NCBI GenBank assembly: GCA_003647375.1
Contig: QMMS01000027.1
Location: 1-25,569, forward strand
From: Deltaproteobacteria bacterium
GTDB taxonomy: Bacteria; Desulfobacterota; Desulfobacteria; Desulfobacterales; B30-G6
Direction of reading: 5' to 3'
Length of the DNA: 25,569 nt
Part shown: in pieces, positions 22,395 through 25,569 of the stretch
Layout: the number at the start of each line of letters is the position of its first letter
Position numbering within the stretch: the first letter of the stretch is position 1
Position numbers and translations under genes: made by a program
The notes under the pieces: model-generated
The model's input: only the letters and a program-made list of their open reading frames with translations
Told to the model about the DNA's origin: nothing
Databases searched by the model: none

Positions 22395-23121
22395 TGGACG
22401 TATTGACTGTGTTGTCAGTTTCGATTTGTGTATTGTTGCTTTCCATATAGAGAGTTCCAAACTGATTGCTGTTTTCTAAACCAAATATTGCTTCTGATGG
22501 TACAATTCCCTTTTTTAATTGTTCCTCTTGTGGATCAAATCCGTATTTAACGAAACTTCCGTTAGTACCTTCCATGTGGAAGCGCCTATTTGGACCCGCT
22601 GAAAATGAACTGGCATGAAGAACTACTTCTAAAGCTTTATAGTGGAGTAAAACATGAAAATAATCAGTAGTGTTTGAATTCTTCCGCAAGGTTAAACACC
22701 TGGCTGTAAGTGAATCGGGCAAACCAAAAAGACAAATCGCCTGATCAACATCCCAGCGTCTATTGTGGAACACCGACAATATAAGGGATTGTCTTTTAGC
22801 AAAATTAGTTAGCTCTTCTGCTTCGCAACTTGTAGTTACCATCGATTTTTCAAGGACTACATGAATCCCATGTTCCAGACATAGCTTTGCTAATGGGAAA
22901 TGAACATCATTAGGAGCTGTAATAACAACTAATTCAACCCCAGAATTGACTATTAAATCATGAACGGTATCGAAAATTGAAACAGTCGGGTACTTCTCTC
23001 GAACTGTTTCAGTTTGCGAGCTGCTGATTGCTGTTAACTCAAATGATTCTAGTGATTCAATCAAAGGTAAGTGGAATGTCTGAGAAGAATATCCATATCC
23101 AATAACACCTACTTTTATCAT
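22312..23121 (-). pseudogene. Decayed Gfo/Idh/MocA oxidoreductase (YdgJ-like), internally deleted and truncated
   Basis: The N-terminus is intact: MIKVGVIGYGYSSQTFHLPLI is the NAD(P)-binding start of the family, followed by NDVHFPLAKLCLEHGIHVVLEK (K92 of the E-K-P motif; here E-K-S). At residues 121-128 RRWD joins directly to V-D-Q-A. In YdgJ-type enzymes about 54 residues (the start of the substrate domain) lie between these points, so roughly 160 bases have been lost in frame. From about residue 241 the frame departs from the family and runs antisense through the end of the dppF-like gene, so the C-terminal roughly 75 residues are missing. The remaining frame is open and AT-rich (many AAT, TTT codons) against its neighbours, suggesting an acquired, now inactive gene. 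A working shortened protein is unlikely. Confidence 0.8.
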
Positions 23122-23298
23122 TTATTACCTATCCTGTATTTGTCAACAGAGATACTGAGAATACAAAAAATAGCAAGTTAGTATATAGTTTCTGATTAAT
23201 TACTGTTTAAAAAAGAGATTGACAAGAAATATCCCAACAAATTATGAATATTCTAAATGAATGTCGAAGTGTTGATACTGTGAGAACAGGGGAGCGAC

Positions 23299-24162
23299 AT
23301 GCAGATTCTTCTCGAGCGCCTTACCAAAGAACAGGCAGATACTTTTGGACTCGTTCTTTTATCCTCAGGGATACAACATGAGACCCGGCAAGGGAAAAAG
23401 GGCTGGACTCTGTGGGTTGCGGAAGATAGGTCGGAAGCGGCCAAGGGCCTGTTAAAGACTTACCTCGATGAGAACAAGGCGTTCAAAACCTCAAAAGAAA
23501 TACCTTTGACGACTTACCGGAAAACCTGGGCAGGTGCATGGGGTGTATTTGTTCTGCTTGCCTGGCATGTCGCCATAACCCTCGGGAATGATGTCGGCAT
23601 GTTTCACCGACTGTATGGATCATCCGCACGTCATGTTGTCAGCGGCGAATGGTACCGTTGCGCCACAGCACTGCTTTTTCACGCAGACAGTGTACATCTT
23701 GCCGGGAATATAGTGGGGATGGCAATCTTTGCCACTGCTGTTTGTTCCATTACCGGGTGGGGTGTGGGGTGGTTTTTGATCCTGGCTTCCGGCATATCCG
23801 GCAATCTCATCAACGCCTATGTTTATGGATACGGACACAGCTCCATTGGCGCTTCCACAGCCGTATTCGGCGCCCTGGGTCTTCTGTCTTCTTACCAGTT
23901 CCTGAAAAAGATACAGACACCGAGTACCCGATTTCAGGCTCTGCTGCCCCTGGGGGCCGGCCTGGCACTCCTGGCATTCCTAGGGTCGTCCAGCCACACG
24001 GACATCATGGCGCACTTGTTCGGCTTTTTGTCAGGGGTTCTTATAGGATTGGTCTACTACTGGTTTGTCCGTAATCCGTTCGGGTGGAGATGGCAGGCCG
24101 GTGCACTTGCCTGCGTGATCTTCGTGCTGCTGACGGCATGGTTTCAGCCGATACTTACTTAG
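23299..24162 (+). CDS. Rhomboid-family intramembrane serine protease
   Basis: The 287-residue protein has a soluble N-terminal part (about 75 residues), then about six membrane helices. Rhomboid features in order: G-E-W-Y-R (116-120), H128 and H133 and N137 in LLFHADSVHLAGNIVG, the catalytic Ser186 in GASTA within GHSSIGASTAVFGALG, and the catalytic His239 in AHLFGFLSG. Rhomboids cut single-pass membrane proteins within the inner membrane. The N-terminal cytoplasmic region differs from short rhomboids such as GlpG and may regulate it. GGGGAG six bases before ATG 23299 supports the start. Natural substrates cannot be inferred. It is a single gene, divergent from the oxidoreductase remnant. Confidence 0.92.
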   Translation: MQILLERLTKEQADTFGLVLLSSGIQHETRQGKKGWTLWVAEDRSEAAKGLLKTYLDENKAFKTSKEIPLTTYRKTWAGAWGVFVLLAWHVAITLGNDVGMFHRLYGSSARHVVSGEWYRCATALLFHADSVHLAGNIVGMAIFATAVCSITGWGVGWFLILASGISGNLINAYVYGYGHSSIGASTAVFGALGLLSSYQFLKKIQTPSTRFQALLPLGAGLALLAFLGSSSHTDIMAHLFGFLSGVLIGLVYYWFVRNPFGWRWQAGALACVIFVLLTAWFQPILT

Positions 24163-24179
24163 ATAGCTACGACTTTTAA

Positions 24180-24269
24180 AAAGGGGTCAGGTCTCCACTC
24201 TTCACAACTTGTCGAATTCTGTCAATAGTGGAGACCTGACCCCTTTCTGTGTGTGACCCCTTTCTGTGT
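24180..24269. repeat. REP-like palindrome with tandem 16-base unit
   Basis: Perfect 20-base inverted arms: 24180-24199 (AAAGGGGTCAGGTCTCCACT) and 24227-24246. The right arm flows into a tandem duplication of a 16-base unit TGACCCCTTTCTGTGT at 24237-24252 and 24254-24269. Palindromes with GGGGTCAGGTCTCCAC are, to my memory, dispersed repeats often mobilised by RAYT (Y1) transposases; no such gene lies here. Confidence 0.75.
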
Positions 24270-24276
24270 TCAGCGA

Positions 24277-24378
24277 TTAATCAAAAAGCGGAAAATCACG
24301 CATTTCAAACAGGGCGAAAAGGATGGGATCTTCGTCTCCAAACGTCAGGCCCAGGACCTCGTCGATCCATGCATCCAT
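24277..24378 (-). CDS. Possible 33-residue ORF downstream of the glycosyltransferase
   Basis: On the minus strand a frame opens at ATG 24378 (MDAWIDEVLGLTFGDED, then PILFALFEMRDFPLFD) and stops at 24277-24279. The frame is open back to a TAA 36 bases further upstream. It is acidic and looks like a genuine C-terminal tail of a gene, but no ribosome binding site or known family supports it. It may be the remnant of a larger gene truncated by the REP element. Confidence 0.25.
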   Translation of the reverse strand: MDAWIDEVLGLTFGDEDPILFALFEMRDFPLFD

Positions 24379-24423
24379 GAGCGCCCAGGCATCGTCTCGA
24401 TCACCTGAATCTTAACCCTACGA

Positions 24424-25536
24424 CTATACAGCGTCGAAGATCGAATCATACACAGAAGCCATATTCTGCCAGGAATACTGTGCAACACAATGGCGAAAAC
24501 ACTTCTGCCGGATTGTCTCAATCGAAAGCAGCGCCCCCGCAAGTTTTTCTACGAGGTCGTCAAAGTTCTGGTAAAAGATGTCAGGGTACGTCTCATACGG
24601 AAGTAGCTCCGGGTAGGTGAGCCGCTTTGGCAATACAGGGTAACAACTGCAATACAGGGCTTCAACGAGGCTTGCCCCGAAAAACTCCTGGCGCGATGTT
24701 ATTGGGATGATGTCGGCGCGATGAAGCCACTGCGCATAATGCGCAAAATCTTCGACATAGCCGTAGTGCACGACCTTGTCTCCCAACGTTTTACGCGCCG
24801 TTTCAAATATGGGGTACTGTTGGCGGAAATGTTTTCCAAGAATCGCCACACGAAAATCAAGGCCTTGCTCATCAAGCCTGAACAACGCCTGGAAAAACTC
24901 CTCGGGATTTTTATCATATTCCCACCGATGATTCCAGAGAATGAGCGGATCCGGATCGTCTTGTCGTACTTGCTGGAATTCAGGACGATCAAATTCCTGC
25001 AAATCTAACCCGAGAGGTAAGACATAACTCTTGGCCTGAATGGTAGCCACCGTGCCTAACTCATTAGGATCGGGAAATTGTTTCAGAAAGCGGGGCAGTT
25101 CGTCGAAAAACGCCGTGTAATGATACGTTGAGTTGAACACGACAAGATCAGCCGCCAACGCAGAGCTATAATTAATAAATCCATAATGGTGCTCACGTTT
25201 CTGAAGAATATCTCGATCTTTCGGCGACCAGGGATAGCAGAGTTGATTCTCGTGAAAATAGATTGCCACAGGAAGACGGGCGGTTTTGTGGCGAGTCAAT
25301 GCCAGAAAGGTGGTGAGGTCGAGCATATCCGTGACAAGCAGCAGATCCGGCAACGCGTCGGACGCTAAAAGCTTCCGTGCCAGCGTGACGGCGCCTCCAT
25401 GCATGCGCCACTTCCAATAGTTTCCGCTAAGACTCAGAATGTCAACGTTATGCTCGCTATGCTGAGCGTATTCAGTAGCCCAGGCGGCATGTGAACCGGT
25501 AAAGAATGGTTCTATGAGTGTGATATTTATTGGCAC
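24424..25536 (-). CDS. Queuosine-tRNA mannosyltransferase-like glycosyltransferase (DUF3524/GTDC1-type)
   Basis: The 370-residue protein matches the tRNA-queuosine alpha-mannosyltransferase (QTMAN, GTDC1, DUF3524) family. The N-terminus I-T-L-I-E-P-F-F-T-G-S-H is its signature; VTDMLDLTTFLAL and IYFHENQLCYPWSPKD follow, and the second domain contains LILWNHRWEYDKNPEEFF, VHYGYVEDFAHYA, and SRQEFFGASLVEALYC (GT-B donor site). In animals the enzyme mannosylates queuosine in tRNA-Asp; bacterial members are presumed, not shown here, to do similar tRNA modification. The start is GTG at 25536, preceded by GGAAG; in-frame TAA lies upstream, with no ATG between. The last part before the window end is its upstream region. 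Confidence 0.85.
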   Translation of the reverse strand: MPINITLIEPFFTGSHAAWATEYAQHSEHNVDILSLSGNYWKWRMHGGAVTLARKLLASDALPDLLLVTDMLDLTTFLALTRHKTARLPVAIYFHENQLCYPWSPKDRDILQKREHHYGFINYSSALAADLVVFNSTYHYTAFFDELPRFLKQFPDPNELGTVATIQAKSYVLPLGLDLQEFDRPEFQQVRQDDPDPLILWNHRWEYDKNPEEFFQALFRLDEQGLDFRVAILGKHFRQQYPIFETARKTLGDKVVHYGYVEDFAHYAQWLHRADIIPITSRQEFFGASLVEALYCSCYPVLPKRLTYPELLPYETYPDIFYQNFDDLVEKLAGALLSIETIRQKCFRHCVAQYSWQNMASVYDSIFDAV

Positions 25537-25569
25537 GATACTTCCACGGTTATTCAGGTCTTACTTATA

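Noticed and set aside
23122..23298. Gap between the oxidoreductase remnant and rhomboid gene as a hidden gene or RNA
   Set aside because: AT-rich with no frame, hairpin or promoter that stood out.

Overview
The window looks like chromosomal DNA of an anaerobic, probably sulfate-reducing member of the Desulfobacterota (former Deltaproteobacteria). This is inferred from gene content: a trimethylamine-methyltransferase-like (MttB family) gene beside a CobW-type GTPase, two radical SAM enzymes, a small NrdD-like protein, a candidate selenoprotein, and many dispersed palindromic repeats. No rRNA, tRNA, CRISPR array or intact transposase gene was seen.

Layout. 1-2082: the 3' end of a CobW-family gene, a composite inverted-repeat element, and an MttB-family methyltransferase. 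2150-2916: an AT-rich NYN-domain (PIN-like) gene with its own promoter and a structured leader, probably acquired. 2994-5293: a B12-binding-type radical SAM gene (minus strand), a gene-poor stretch, and a PilZ gene. 5300-5555: copy 1 of a structured dispersed repeat. 5699-9831: mostly single genes: khpA, wrbA, a Nudix hydrolase, a hotdog thioesterase, a radical SAM/SPASM-like enzyme and a UspA protein. 9876-14000 (minus strand): a membrane-anchored transglutaminase-like protein, an ABC ATPase and a large ABC permease, apparently one operon. 14223-14381: a tiny membrane protein whose frame continues through a UGA codon into a hairpin with bacterial SECIS geometry. 14432-14782 (minus): a stand-alone protein like the C-terminal zinc/glycyl-radical part of anaerobic ribonucleotide reductase. 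15097-15373: copy 2 of the structured repeat. 15456-22394: a P1-family (S58) peptidase followed by a complete DppABCDF-type peptide ABC importer, with short-period tandem repeats in several gaps. 22312-23121 (minus): a decayed Gfo/Idh/MocA oxidoreductase. 23299-25536: a rhomboid protease, a REP-like palindrome and a queuosine-tRNA mannosyltransferase-like glycosyltransferase.

The clearest functional units are the peptide importer with its aminopeptidase (take up short peptides, then cleave them) and the transglutaminase/ABC exporter operon. The most unusual observations are (1) the candidate 52-residue selenoprotein at 14223-14381 and (2) the roughly 245-280 bp repeat present at 5300-5555 and 15097-15373, which folds as a three-way junction and shows compensatory base changes between its two copies. 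All functional statements come from reading motifs by eye; no database search was possible.
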